From an uncultured Mycoplasmatota bacterium (GTDB lineage Bacteria > Bacillota_I > Bacilli_A > RF39 > UBA660), in assembly GCA_900552495.1 (NCBI GenBank), contig URZY01000011.1:1-53550 (forward strand): a stretch of 53,550 nt of DNA, in the 5' to 3' direction. Below are positions 33,525 through 43,700 of this stretch, one piece after another (positions within the stretch are counted from its first letter, which is position 1; the number at the start of each line of letters is the position of its first letter). The notes beneath the pieces are model-generated. The model was given only the letters and a program-made list of their open reading frames with translations, was not told where the DNA came from and ran no database searches. A program made the translations under genes and the position numbers.

Positions 33525-36500
33525 TTAATCATTTTCTTTGTTTTCTTCTTCGTCTTCATCGCTGGTGTTGTCTTTAGCCTTATTTTGGCTTAATGAAGCA
33601 ATTGCTCCAATTGCTCCTGCAGCTACTCCAATAGCAGCTGGCATTGCGTATTTTGATAGTGAACTGCCATCTCTTGATATACCAGTGTTTGGTATTGGCG
33701 CATACTCTGTTGGCGGTGTAACATCTGGTGTTGGATCTGGAGTTGGTGTTGGCGTTGGATCCGGCGTTGGTGTTGGATCTGGGGTTGGAGTTGGATCCGG
33801 TGTCGGACTCGGTGTTGGTGTTGGCGTCGGAGTTGGATCTGGCGTTGGACTTGGGGTTGGAGTTGGCGTTGGAGTTGGATCCGGCGTCGGTGTTGGCGTT
33901 GGATCTGGAGTTGGTGTTGGATCCGTTTGAGGTGGAATAATTGGATCTAGGTCATCTATTTTATATTGAGTTATTGGATCCGGAGTTGGAGTTTCAGGCT
34001 CACCAATGATTGGGAAAGCAATTACTGGTGATTTAGTAGTAGGTACAACTGGTGTTGGCGTCGTTGGTGTTGTACTGACTGGGACAACACCGGTTGGAGT
34101 TGGCGTTGTTGGCACGACTCCAGTTGGTCCTGTTGGAACTACAGCTGGTGGGTTAGATACTCCGCTTACTGGAACTATTCCCGTTGGTGTTGGTTCAACT
34201 GGGACAATCGCCGTTGATGTTGTATTTACCGGAACTATTCCCGTTGGTGTTGGTTCAACTGGAACAATGGCTGTCGATGTTGTATTTACTGGGACTATTC
34301 CTGTTGGAACCGGATCAACTACTGCTGGTAATTGTTGATTTGTATTAACTACCGATGGTAACTGTGGTGTTGTATTAACCACTGATGGTAATTGTGGAGT
34401 TGTGTCTATAACAGCTGGTAGTTGAGGCGTTGTATCTATAACGGCCGGTAACTGTGGTGAATCTGTAATTTTATAAACAGTTGTATGACTTAGAGCATCT
34501 CCAGCACTTTGCATGTTTACTTTAGCTTGTAAGCCACCTCCACTTTGTTTCCATGCTCCATAGCTACTATTTCCAGATTTATATAAACCATTAACATAAG
34601 CTCCTCCTCCATCAAACTCTACGCCAGCATTCTTGCCAAATGATGGTGTGTAAGATTTAATAACTTGATCGTCTACGGTTGTAACATATCTTGATAGTTC
34701 ATCTTCTACTGCTTTAATACTTGAAGGACTAGCATTTGGATCGGCTTTTAATCTATATAATTTATCTTGAAGTGTAGATATTTCTTTAGCATCAACCTTA
34801 GTTAATGTCTTGCCTTGAGCTGCAAGATCATCCATTATTGTTGCAGTTTCACTAGGAGATGCTAAATCAACATGATTTGTAGAATTTAATGGAGAACTTG
34901 ATTTAGGATTAACCATATCTATATTCTCATTTGCTATTTTAAATGTTGGTGAACTGTTTTCTGCTGGAGGAACATAATCACCAATCTTTTGTCGAGCAGC
35001 TAATATTTCTTGTTCACTCATGCCTGAAACACTGCTTCCACTATTGCTGACGGCATTTTCTGCTCCCTCTCGAACAGCAAGTTCCGTACCTTTCATACTT
35101 TGGGTTGCTGGTAGTTGTTGACCAGACGATGTTGGTGAATGTAAGTCCGCTATTTTTTGACCAGCTGCTTCAATTTGATCGTCAAGGGCACTTATTTCAG
35201 CTTTAATAGTATCAAATTTGGTTTTCGGTGCGTTACCTTGTTGCTCGCCTAAATCAGTTAAACGACGTAGCGCTTGGTCACGTTGATCTAGTAACCCTTG
35301 ATAGTTATCCAGTGCTTTTTGTTGGGCTCTAGCTAAATCATCGCTAGAAGTAGCAGCTGTATTAGCTAAATCATCTACAGAATTACTAGCTGATTTACTT
35401 ATAGCACTTAGCCCATCATCAATTGAGCTTGTTGCTCCACGAACTGTAGTTGATGATAAAGAAGAAGACTTATCAACTACTGCTGGTAATTGTCGTGACA
35501 TGTCATCAGAAGCGTTGGCTAGAGAGGTACCAAGTTTACTTGTTGAACTACTGATTGCATCATCGGAAATATTTGCAAGGGATGTTGTAGCCCCATGACT
35601 AGTTGTAGCTGGTAACTGTTTGCTAGCGCTTGATATTATATCATCCGTTCCTTGTTCAATTACAGCTGGTAGTTGGCGTGATACATCATCAGAGGCATTG
35701 GCAACAGCATTTCCAGTTTTATTTAGAACATTTCCAATTACTTCGTCGGACGAACTTGCGGCTTTTGAGGCTACGGATTCAACGCTTTCGTTAGCTACTC
35801 TTTGTTTAACCGAACTCATAACAGTATCACTCGTTGTTTTTTGACTTACACTGCTAGCGGCTTGAGCAGCACTCTCGCCTTTGGCAGCCTTTGCGGCGGC
35901 ATCAAGTTTTGATTGAAATTGGTCTGGATGGAATTTTATTTTATCTGCCTTAGATGTTGCAGAAGCAGCTTTATTATGAAGTGCATTCATTGCATCGTCT
36001 AAAGAAATGTCGCCTTTTTTTATGGCACTCGCTAAATCATCAGCTAATTCATCAGTTGTTTTTCCGGCGGCACTTAAAATTTCCTCTGCTCTGTTTGCTG
36101 GAATGCTTGATGAACCACTCGAACTACCTGCTGAAGTTCCAGAACCACTTGTCGAACCACTTGTTGAAGTTGAACTTCCGCCAGTTTTTCCGTTAGAACC
36201 AAATTGACTACTGGAACCACCAGAGCCACCAGAACCACCAGAACCACCTGATGGACCACCAGATCCTGATGGACCACCTTGTCCTGCAAGTCCATCGTCG
36301 ATGATATCATCGGCGATATCATCAACAGCGCCTAATCCTTTAGCGGCGCGATTACTTTTAAAGGTACTCCAAGCTTTACCTAGCGCTTTTAGTCCATAAT
36401 TTACTCCAACAACGGTAACTCCAGAAATAGCAGCAGCTTTTAAGCCTTGCTTAAAGGAATCATTATAACTCATACCACTTTGTAAACAAACCTGTTGAGT

Positions 36501-37214
36501 TCCACCTAATGATCCTAGCATAGCTGATCCTACTCCAACTTTAAGTGATTGGGTTGCAAATTGTGCTCCGGCTTTAGCAGCAGCCATACTTCCGCCTGTT
36601 GCTCCACCAACTATAGCTCCACCTGCAGCCATAGCCGCGCTGTATCCTATAGCTGTTCCGGCAAATTTAAAGATTTTGGCAGCGGTACCATTTTCCTTCA
36701 TATAACTCGCTTTAACCATTTCACTTAGTTGATTTTTATATAGGCTTTGAAAAGCATCTCCTACATGATCTTTTTCAATAAATTTTCCAATTTTATCTTG
36801 AGCATCTTTGTCAACAAAACCTACAACAAAACCAACTGCTGATGCAAAACCATCTACCAATTGCTCTCCTGCTGTTCCAATACCTTCTAGTGTCTTGGCA
36901 ATAGCCATTCCTGCAGTTGAGAAAAGTCTTTCGAAGAAACCTTTGCTGTCAACATCTTCATTATACTCTTTAATCATTTCGACACGGTCTTTAATTGTTA
37001 AAATAGTGCCATCTAGGATTTCTTGATATGCTTCTGCCAAACCAACGGCACTTTGAAGATCAGAAGTATCAATTAATTCAACTCCTCTAGCACTAGTAAT
37101 TTTTGAAATTGCTGCACTAACACTTTCTTCTGTTCCAGAAAGCTGTTCTTTACCTTCTGCTAGTAATGTTAAGGCACTATCTACTAAGACCTCATCATAT
37201 TCTAATTTTGCCAT
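33525..37214 (-). CDS. Large LXG-like secreted protein with Pro/Thr repeats and an IPNTG sorting-type signal
   Basis: 1229 residues from ATG 37212-37214. No signal peptide. Residues 1-90 are helical, as in TIGR04197/LXG-type N-terminal targeting domains, then a region with short hydrophobic helices (about 110-290: AIGYSAAMAAGGAIVGGATG). Residues about 300-870 are low-complexity Gly/Ser/Ala-rich. Repeats QLPAVIDTTP and PTGIVPVNTT and a (PT)n-PDPTPTP stretch (about 1060-1170) follow. The C-terminus IPNTG, a hydrophobic helix (YAMPAAIGVAAGAIGAIASL) and a charged tail resemble an LPxTG-type sorting signal; a sortase is encoded upstream on the same element. Export would depend on a host type VII system outside the window. 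Confidence 0.7.
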   Translation of the reverse strand: MAKLEYDEVLVDSALTLLAEGKEQLSGTEESVSAAISKITSARGVELIDTSDLQSAVGLAEAYQEILDGTILTIKDRVEMIKEYNEDVDSKGFFERLFSTAGMAIAKTLEGIGTAGEQLVDGFASAVGFVVGFVDKDAQDKIGKFIEKDHVGDAFQSLYKNQLSEMVKASYMKENGTAAKIFKFAGTAIGYSAAMAAGGAIVGGATGGSMAAAKAGAQFATQSLKVGVGSAMLGSLGGTQQVCLQSGMSYNDSFKQGLKAAAISGVTVVGVNYGLKALGKAWSTFKSNRAAKGLGAVDDIADDIIDDGLAGQGGPSGSGGPSGGSGGSGGSGGSSSQFGSNGKTGGSSTSTSGSTSGSGTSAGSSSGSSSIPANRAEEILSAAGKTTDELADDLASAIKKGDISLDDAMNALHNKAASATSKADKIKFHPDQFQSKLDAAAKAAKGESAAQAASSVSQKTTSDTVMSSVKQRVANESVESVASKAASSSDEVIGNVLNKTGNAVANASDDVSRQLPAVIEQGTDDIISSASKQLPATTSHGATTSLANISDDAISSSTSKLGTSLANASDDMSRQLPAVVDKSSSLSSTTVRGATSSIDDGLSAISKSASNSVDDLANTAATSSDDLARAQQKALDNYQGLLDQRDQALRRLTDLGEQQGNAPKTKFDTIKAEISALDDQIEAAGQKIADLHSPTSSGQQLPATQSMKGTELAVREGAENAVSNSGSSVSGMSEQEILAARQKIGDYVPPAENSSPTFKIANENIDMVNPKSSSPLNSTNHVDLASPSETATIMDDLAAQGKTLTKVDAKEISTLQDKLYRLKADPNASPSSIKAVEDELSRYVTTVDDQVIKSYTPSFGKNAGVEFDGGGAYVNGLYKSGNSSYGAWKQSGGGLQAKVNMQSAGDALSHTTVYKITDSPQLPAVIDTTPQLPAVIDTTPQLPSVVNTTPQLPSVVNTNQQLPAVVDPVPTGIVPVNTTSTAIVPVEPTPTGIVPVNTTSTAIVPVEPTPTGIVPVSGVSNPPAVVPTGPTGVVPTTPTPTGVVPVSTTPTTPTPVVPTTKSPVIAFPIIGEPETPTPDPITQYKIDDLDPIIPPQTDPTPTPDPTPTPTPDPTPTPTPTPSPTPDPTPTPTPTPSPTPDPTPTPDPTPTPDPTPTPTPDPTPDVTPPTEYAPIPNTGISRDGSSLSKYAMPAAIGVAAGAIGAIASLSQNKAKDNTSDEDEEENKEND

Positions 37215-37225
37215 CAAATCACACC

Positions 37226-37582
37226 CTATCCATTATTATTTTGTTGACTTTGTAGTCGCCTTTGCTCTTCTACCCATCTGTAGTATTCATTTAATTCCGC
37301 AACCTGCTGATTATAAATCTTTACAGCTTCTGACAAAGTGTAATCAGCATAACTGTCTATTATTTCTTTGCATCTAACCATTTCTTGACCAATATCAGAA
37401 ATTTTATATTCAAATGTATCCTTATCTACAGATAAGGCCTTTTCCGAGCAAGTCTCACCAGCTTTTATTACAGTTTTTCCACTAGTAGCAAAATCCTCTG
37501 TTGCACTTTTTAATTCACTACAACCACTTTTAATCGTTTGGATATCAATTAATTGTGATTCACTTGTTATATTGAACGCCAT
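37226..37582 (-). CDS. WXG100/ESAT-6-like small helical protein
   Basis: 118 residues from ATG 37580-37582, with AGGGTGAT before it. Two long helices are predicted (about 10-50 and 55-110), no signal peptide, and a C-terminal YRWVEEQRRL tail. W-x-G is not obvious at the centre (SGKTVIKAGE), but size, layout and the following LXG-like and DUF4176 genes fit the small partner proteins of LXG effectors. It probably pairs with the LXG-like N-terminal domain during type VII export. First gene of the three-gene unit, right behind the sortase terminator. Confidence 0.65.
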   Translation of the reverse strand: MAFNITSESQLIDIQTIKSGCSELKSATEDFATSGKTVIKAGETCSEKALSVDKDTFEYKISDIGQEMVRCKEIIDSYADYTLSEAVKIYNQQVAELNEYYRWVEEQRRLQSQQNNNG

Positions 37583-37637
37583 TCTTATCACCCTAATCTT
37601 ATTATATACTTATATGTAATCATAAAGATAAAAAAAA

Positions 37638-37655
37638 TACAAGTTTTTACTTGCA
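37638..37655 (-). terminator. Terminator of the recombinase-sortase unit
   Basis: On the minus strand TGCAAGT-AAAA-ACTTGTA (one G-U pair) then eight T. It ends 3 bp from the sortase stop. Confidence 0.75.
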
Positions 37656-37657
37656 TT

Positions 37658-38440
37658 TTACACTTTTTTTCCAATAACTAACAAATAAGAGTTGGCAGGA
37701 TTATAATGACAGATTTGTAAAACAATTAGTTTATCTTGAGCAGTAATCTTTAAGTTCTCCTCTTTATAAAGAGTATTACTTAGTAATTTAGTAGTGTGAG
37801 TTAAATAGTCTTGATCACCATAAAATAATAATTTCATATGTTCATTATCTTTGTTAGTAACTATTTTTATAGCAACAGTTTCATATTTTAGTCTTTGTTC
37901 ATCAATGCTCAAATAAATATCTTTATAATTATCGAAGATATTTTTATCTAAATAAGCTTCTAAGTTTATCATTGGTAAATATTGAACTATACTCTTTTCC
38001 TGAGTATTATGTCCATAAATATTTATTTGTCTATTATTATTTAGATCTGTGTTACGATAGTCAAAAAAAGGGACTCCAAGAGTGTCATACTTACGAGTTA
38101 AACTATAATTCAAGTAATATTCATTATTTGTAGTTCTAACAACTAAGGTATCAATTTTTAAACCAGGAATCTCTAATTTTCCCTTAATATCTTGGTTATT
38201 ATATTGCTGACGATAATTCGGTAATTGATTGACATAGGGGGTCTCATCAAGATTATTGTCTTTATCTTGATAATTAAGATTTTTCTTTTCTTCTTTCAAT
38301 TCCTCGACACTAGGAATTAAATTTTTTCTTTCTATATATTCATTATATAAAGCTATACCACCAAATACTATTAGAAAAACTATAGCAAAGACTAATAATG
38401 CTTTTAAAAGGTTATTTTTTTTAGTTGGTTTGCTTTTCAT
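37658..38440 (-). CDS. Class B-like sortase with an atypical active site
   Basis: 260 residues from ATG 38438-38440 (AGAGAG upstream); the earlier in-frame starts lack spacing. A membrane anchor (about 12-32) leads to a sortase fold: GKLEIPGLKIDTLVV, then YGHN (catalytic His) and the Cys strand LIVLQICHYNPANSYLLVIG near the C-terminus. In sortases an Arg sits about eight residues after the Cys (xxRFVV); here Tyr is found at that place, so catalysis may be weak or another residue may serve. Located right behind the recombinase gene. The nearby IPNTG protein is a candidate substrate. Class B is favoured by the long N-terminal part and the DTLVV motif. Confidence 0.82.
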   Translation of the reverse strand: MKSKPTKKNNLLKALLVFAIVFLIVFGGIALYNEYIERKNLIPSVEELKEEKKNLNYQDKDNNLDETPYVNQLPNYRQQYNNQDIKGKLEIPGLKIDTLVVRTTNNEYYLNYSLTRKYDTLGVPFFDYRNTDLNNNRQINIYGHNTQEKSIVQYLPMINLEAYLDKNIFDNYKDIYLSIDEQRLKYETVAIKIVTNKDNEHMKLLFYGDQDYLTHTTKLLSNTLYKEENLKITAQDKLIVLQICHYNPANSYLLVIGKKV

Positions 38441-38507
38441 TATTATCATCTCTCTTATGATAAAAATATACAATATTGCGGCTTATTTGTAAAGTTGATC
38501 CTTATCT

Positions 38508-40043
38508 TTAAACTGTCAAATCCAAGACATAAACCATGTTATCTTGCGGATAATTATAATCTATGTCTAAAAGAACTTTTTTGCGGTTGTTGTCTATCTT
38601 AGAAACAATTACTTTATTAACAAATATATTAAAATAGACACCTAAAGAATTTACCAGTTCTTCTTGCTGTAAATAATTGGCTATTTTGTTTAAATCATCT
38701 GATAAATTTACTTTAGTACTTAAAAGATTTAGTTCTTGCTTTTTCGCTAAATATTCTTCTTCTGTAATAATCCCCTTTAAGAGAAGACTTAATAAATTGC
38801 TTTTCTGATTAGTTAGATTATCATTTTTTAATATTTGGTTATTATTAATAATTGTTGTATACAATGATAATAAGGAGTCTTTTAATTCTTTAAAGTTTAT
38901 TATTTTGGATAAATCTTTTAAAAATAATTCGTTTAATTTACTCTCTTTTATTATCGGGCTTTCACAAAAGTCTTTTCCATGCCTTAAATATTCATTGCAC
39001 TGCCACGTTGGATTTAATTTTCGTTTAGAAGAGGCGGCTCTAATAAAAGGCTTGTGGTGTTCTTGGCAAAATAATTTTGAAGTATAGGTTTGATTATTTA
39101 GATATTGTTTTTTATTTAAGTTAATGCTATTCCAATGCTTTTTTCGTTCTAAGTATATTTGATTTGCTTGGTTCCAAAGAGATTCACTGATAATTGCTGG
39201 AACTGCACCAGTTTCGTCTTTGTAAATTATTTGGAATTCTTTAGGAATAGATTCTTTTTTATGGGTTTTATAGTCAACTACTTTGGATAAGTTAGCGGTA
39301 TAAAACCCTTTATAGCGAGGGTTAGTTAATATCTTTTTTAATGTTGTATCACTAAAATTCTTCCCCTTCTTAGTATAATAATTTTGTTCAGCTAATTTAG
39401 TAGATATTTCTTTAAAACTATATTGTCCGGTGGCATATAAGTTGAAAATCAGTTTAACTAGATGAGCTTCTTTAGGGTTGATTTTAAGTTTCCCATTTTG
39501 TTTAGTATATCCTGTTAAGCAGCTACCACCGACTCTTCCTTCTTTAATACTTCTTTTTATACCAAATTTTACTCGCTCTGATAGTTTTCTTACTTCATCT
39601 TGGGCAAGACTAGCCATTAATGTTAAACGGAATTCACTATCTGGATAAATGGTGTTGATGTTATCAGAAATAAATAAAACGGCTACACCATAACTCAAAA
39701 GTAATTCCGTATATTTAATGCTATCAATTGTATTTCTAGAAAATCTTGAGATTTCCTTTGTCAAAATCAAATCTAACTTTCCATTTCTAGCATCGTCAAT
39801 CATTCGAAGAAAATTTTCTCTTTTAAAAGTTGTACCGCTTATGCCCTCATCAATATAACTATCAGTGTGAATCCAGGTAGGATTTGACTCGATTAGTTCT
39901 GTAAAATAATTTTTTTGATTCTCCAAAGAATTTAATTGAATATCCTTATCAGTTGATACCCGCGAGTAATCGGCAACTCTTAAAGGAATGTCATAGATTG
40001 TTTTACCAGAAAGTAATTCTTCCCTTACTTTTAAAATATTCAA
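38508..40043 (-). CDS. Large serine recombinase of element B
   Basis: 511 residues. A resolvase-type catalytic domain (about 18-165) contains YSRVSTDKDIQ with the nucleophilic Ser, LVxD-type EGISGTTFKRENF and LTKEISRFSRN. A recombinase domain (about 185-310: PRYKGFYTANLSKVVDYKTH) and a zinc-ribbon region (FCQEHHKPF ... CNEYLRHGKDFC) follow, then a coiled-coil and C-terminal part. This is the phage-integrase/transposon type. The start is TTG at 40041-40043, overlapping the TGA stop of the small upstream ORF; the paralogue in element A aligns from its first residue (MNxxxVRxEL), which supports it. It should excise element B at the GTAACCCAG cores. Confidence 0.93.
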   Translation of the reverse strand: MNILKVREELLSGKTIYDIPLRVADYSRVSTDKDIQLNSLENQKNYFTELIESNPTWIHTDSYIDEGISGTTFKRENFLRMIDDARNGKLDLILTKEISRFSRNTIDSIKYTELLLSYGVAVLFISDNINTIYPDSEFRLTLMASLAQDEVRKLSERVKFGIKRSIKEGRVGGSCLTGYTKQNGKLKINPKEAHLVKLIFNLYATGQYSFKEISTKLAEQNYYTKKGKNFSDTTLKKILTNPRYKGFYTANLSKVVDYKTHKKESIPKEFQIIYKDETGAVPAIISESLWNQANQIYLERKKHWNSINLNKKQYLNNQTYTSKLFCQEHHKPFIRAASSKRKLNPTWQCNEYLRHGKDFCESPIIKESKLNELFLKDLSKIINFKELKDSLLSLYTTIINNNQILKNDNLTNQKSNLLSLLLKGIITEEEYLAKKQELNLLSTKVNLSDDLNKIANYLQQEELVNSLGVYFNIFVNKVIVSKIDNNRKKVLLDIDYNYPQDNMVYVLDLTV

Positions 40044-40177
40044 TTATGCTTTTCTCTTTCTATTAATTTTTCTTCAGCTTTAGAAAATAGTTCATAAGAA
40101 ATAACTTTTTCTTCATACAACTTTTTATTCAAAAATATCTTTGTTTTTAGTAGTAAATTATTATAGGTATTATTCAT
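40040..40177 (-). CDS. Small SHOCT-like ORF translationally coupled to recombinase B
   Basis: 45 residues from ATG 40175-40177 (GAGGAGG upstream). The stop TGA overlaps the recombinase TTG start. The centre KIFLNKKLYEEKVISYELF is like the short SHOCT/oligomerisation motif 'L-x-x-L-Y-x-x-G-x-I-T-x-E-E-F' and is nearly the same in the equivalent ORF of element A (KIFLNKKLFEEELLP). Presence of the same small ORF in the same coupled place in both elements argues for a role with the recombinase, such as a directionality factor; not proven. Confidence 0.75.
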   Translation of the reverse strand: MNNTYNNLLLKTKIFLNKKLYEEKVISYELFSKAEEKLIEREKHN

Positions 40178-40212
40178 AAATCCTCCTCTTTATAATCTAT
40201 TATTAAAGGAAG

Positions 40213-40238
40213 AAAAAAAGACTTAAATAATTAAGCCT
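40213..40238 (-). terminator. Terminator of the PH-domain gene
   Basis: AAAGACTTAA and TTAAGCCTTT pair with one mismatch, and a T tract follows on the minus strand; the right arm overlaps the stop codon. Confidence 0.65.
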
Positions 40239-40626
40239 TTGTGGAGTTTTTCATCATTGTTTTATAGACTGCTTTAATATGCTCTTTTTTTTCATGATTC
40301 ATATTTACAAAAATAATTCGCATTTGATATCCACTATCTAAAGACATAAGGATCTCTGTTTTACCTGGTCTAAAACATATTGCGCTGGTTGAGATGGATG
40401 CATATGGAATAATATGAATTTTCTTGTAGGTTCCAACTAAATCACGATCAAATAGAATCATTGTTTTATCAGTAAATACAGCATGATCTCTTGCGGTTTT
40501 GTAGGCTAAGAGAATTTTTTCTCCTTGATTTACATATTCAGTAGCGTAATAAGGCAACTCTCTTACATCGACTTCTTGACGGAAATCAAAATACTTTGTT
40601 AGCTCCTTAAATTTTGCATAAGCCAT
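40231..40626 (-). CDS. Bacterial PH domain protein
   Basis: 131 residues. The middle (about 35-125) looks like a bacterial PH domain (bPH_2/YvbH-like): QGEKILLAYKTARDHAVFTD, then LVGTYKKIHIIPYASIST and a C-terminal helix (HEKKEHIKAVYKTMM). No signal peptide or membrane segment. Such domains are linked to membrane stress or lipid binding in Bacilli, often with unknown function. It lies between the surface-protein gene and the recombinase gene and ends in its own terminator. Start has AAGGAGTTG. Confidence 0.75.
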   Translation of the reverse strand: MAYAKFKELTKYFDFRQEVDVRELPYYATEYVNQGEKILLAYKTARDHAVFTDKTMILFDRDLVGTYKKIHIIPYASISTSAICFRPGKTEILMSLDSGYQMRIIFVNMNHEKKEHIKAVYKTMMKNSTKA

Positions 40627-40681
40627 ATAACCAACTCCTTACTATTATACTTTTATAATAGCATATATTTTTATAAATGAA

Positions 40682-40705
40682 AAGAAGAGAGATTTCTCTT
40701 CTTTA
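40682..40705 (-). terminator. Terminator of the 1132-residue surface gene
   Basis: AAAGAAGAGA (40682-40691) and TCTCTTCTTT (40696-40705); the T tail on the minus strand is short, so strength is uncertain. Confidence 0.65.
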
Positions 40706-40739
40706 ATTATTTTATTTAGATTACATATTACTGGGTATA

Positions 40740-43700
40740 TTAATTTTCTATAGTAGTTGTAGAGTCTAAATTTCGATCTATTTCAAATGTTTGTGTAGTT
40801 ACATTTCCTGAATTATCTGTAACTGTTACTGTATTTGTTCCTTGTTGGAATGTATATGCATGACCATCATTAATATCTACATATATTCCAGTGTGAGATA
40901 ATTTAGTTCCATTAATTACTACTGAGGCAATTCCACTGGCATCATATAATTTCAAGTTTAATTTGCTATATGGCTCTGTACCAACGGTTCCGTCAGCAAC
41001 TGTAATTGTTGGAGCAATTCTCTCTAGTGTAAACTTATATGAAGAAGAATTTCCAGCAACATCATATAGTACTAATGTATTTTCTCCGTTTACTAATGAT
41101 GACTTAATATTTTGATAATTGGCATCACTATATTTAGAATTTGTTCTATCATATTTTGTTCCATTAACTTCAAAATAATCGATTAAATAATTATCTGATA
41201 GTTGAAAACTCATTCCACTATAGTTTGGCTCTGTTCCAATAAAACTGTGAGCAGTAATGGTTGGAGCAGTCCAATCCATATAAAATTTCTTTTCTGTTTT
41301 ATTTCCCACAGTATCATATAATGTAATGGTATTTTCTCCGGCATTTAAAACAGATTTAATATTTTGATAATTGGCATCACTATATTTAGTATCTGTTCTA
41401 TCAAACTTTGTCCCATTAACTTCAAAATAATCAATTTTATTGCTGTCGCTTAATGAAAAACTGATAGAACTATAATATGGATCTGTTCCAATAGATTCAG
41501 CTTTTACAGTTATTGTTGGATTAATTGTATCTTGAACGACAACAATTCGCATTACATAGTTGTGATCGTTTCTGTTTGCATCAACACCTTCATTATCACT
41601 TGAATCAGTATATTTATAAACTATTTTATATGTTCCTACTTTGGTAGTATCAACTGTTGTTACTTTTGATAAATTCTTGTTTGCATCTGTATAATTAATG
41701 AAGGCTGGTTGAATATTCTCAATTAGACCATCATAATTATCAACAGCTGTTGCTCCTTTTTCTTCATAGGTATCTACACCGGCTTCTAGAGTAATATTTT
41801 TATCTCCATTTAAAGTTAGTAATGGTGATGTCGTATCAACGATTTGAACAACTCTAGTTCCTTTAGTCATATTTCCGGCTTTGTCATATGCGGTATAAAT
41901 AACTTTGTAGGTTCCAAGTTTATTTGTATCAAGTGTAGGTACAAATGGCCAAGTTGATGTGCCTTTTGCTTGGAATTGATATGTTATTTTAATTAGATTA
42001 GTTACATCTTTATCAACTGTATCGTAAGCAGAGTAACCTTTATCAACATACTCACTACCTACTTCTAATTGATATTTATTTGGACTAATAACTGTTAAGA
42101 TTGGTGCTTCCTTATCAATTCTTTTTACTTCAAACTTAACTAGTGTTTCGTTACCAGCTTTATCTACTACTGTTACTTCGTATTTTCCATTTTCAGAATA
42201 AACTTTTGTAAATTCATGTTCTTTGTTGGTTGTTACTTCTGTCCAACCTGCTGGCTTGTATACTGCTTCGTTTGCCTTAATTGTTACAACGACATCTTCG
42301 TTTGTTGATTTGTCATTATTTGACTTTGTAACTTCTACTACTGGAGCTACTTTGTCAATTCTTTTTACTTCAAACTTAACTAGTGTTTCGTTGCCAGCTT
42401 TGTCTACTACTGTTACTTCGTATTTTCCATTTTCAGAATAAACTTTTGTAAATTCATGTTCTTTGTTGGTTGTTACTTCTGTCCAACCTGCTGGCTTGTA
42501 TACTGCTTCGTTTGCCTTAATTGTTACAACGACATCTTCGTTTGTTGATTTGTCATTATTTGACTTTGTAACTTCTACTACTGGAGCTACTTTGTCAATT
42601 CTTTTTACTTCAAACTTAACTAGTGTTTCGTTGCCAGCTTTATCTACTACTGTTACTTCATATTTTCCATTTTCAGAATAAACTTTTGTAAATTCAGTTC
42701 CATTACTATTAGCAACTTCTGTCCAACCTGCTGGAGTAAGAATTGTTTCATTTGTGGTTAGTGTAACAATGACATCTTCGTTTGTTGCTTTATCATTATT
42801 TGACTTTGTAATAGTTGCTACTGGAGCAATCTTATCAATATTTGTAATTTCTATTTTTACAGTTGACTTGTTGCCAGCTTTATCAGTCATTTCTACTTCT
42901 TGAGTTGTGTTAGCTGGGAATACTTTTCTAAATTCTGTATCACTTACTTTGCGCCATGAACCTTCATTTGATAATGTTACTGCTTCACTTGTTTTTAAAG
43001 TTACTGTAATATTTTTATTTGTTGGTTCTGTTGTACTATAGATAACTTCAGCTGTTGGAGCTGTCTTATCAATATTTGTAATTTCTATTTTTACAGTTGA
43101 CTTGTTGCCAGCTAAATCTTCTATTTCCACTTCTTCGGTAGTGTTTCTTGTGTATTTTTTAGTGTATATTGTATCACTAACTTTTGTCCAACCTTTTGGT
43201 GTCTTAATTGCTTCACTTGTTTTTAAAGTTACAATTAAATTTTTGTTTGTTGGTTCTGTTGTTCGCATTGATAAAGTTGCTGTTGGAGCTGTTTTATCAA
43301 TTGTGAATGTAATTGTTTGGCTATTAAATGCAGCATCTACTGCTGTTACAGTATAAACGCCCTCTTCCTTGAAAATGTCTTGATAAGCTATTTCAGAACC
43401 ATTCAAAGTTACTGTTATAGTTACCTCATTGTCATCTTCAACTGTAAGAGTTACGTCCTCCTTTGTAATTTCATTATTTTCAACACCTGTTATTACAGGC
43501 TGATTATTATCATCTAATACTTTTGCTAGAGTATTTAGGCGATTTGTTAATGTTTCTTTTACTGCTGTATTTTTTAAAGCAGAAACAATGGCAACGATTT
43601 CTTCATTATCGCGATAATCTCTTGCAATATTCATTTCGCTTAATGAAGTTGATTCGTTAACTAGTTTTTCAAGTTGATCAACTAGTTCAATCGCTTTGAT

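Noticed and set aside
33538..36325. Plus- and minus-strand frames rich in Val/Gly or Leu/Gln within the LXG-like gene
   Set aside because: Low-complexity shadows of the Pro/Thr and Gly/Ser repeats in other frames.
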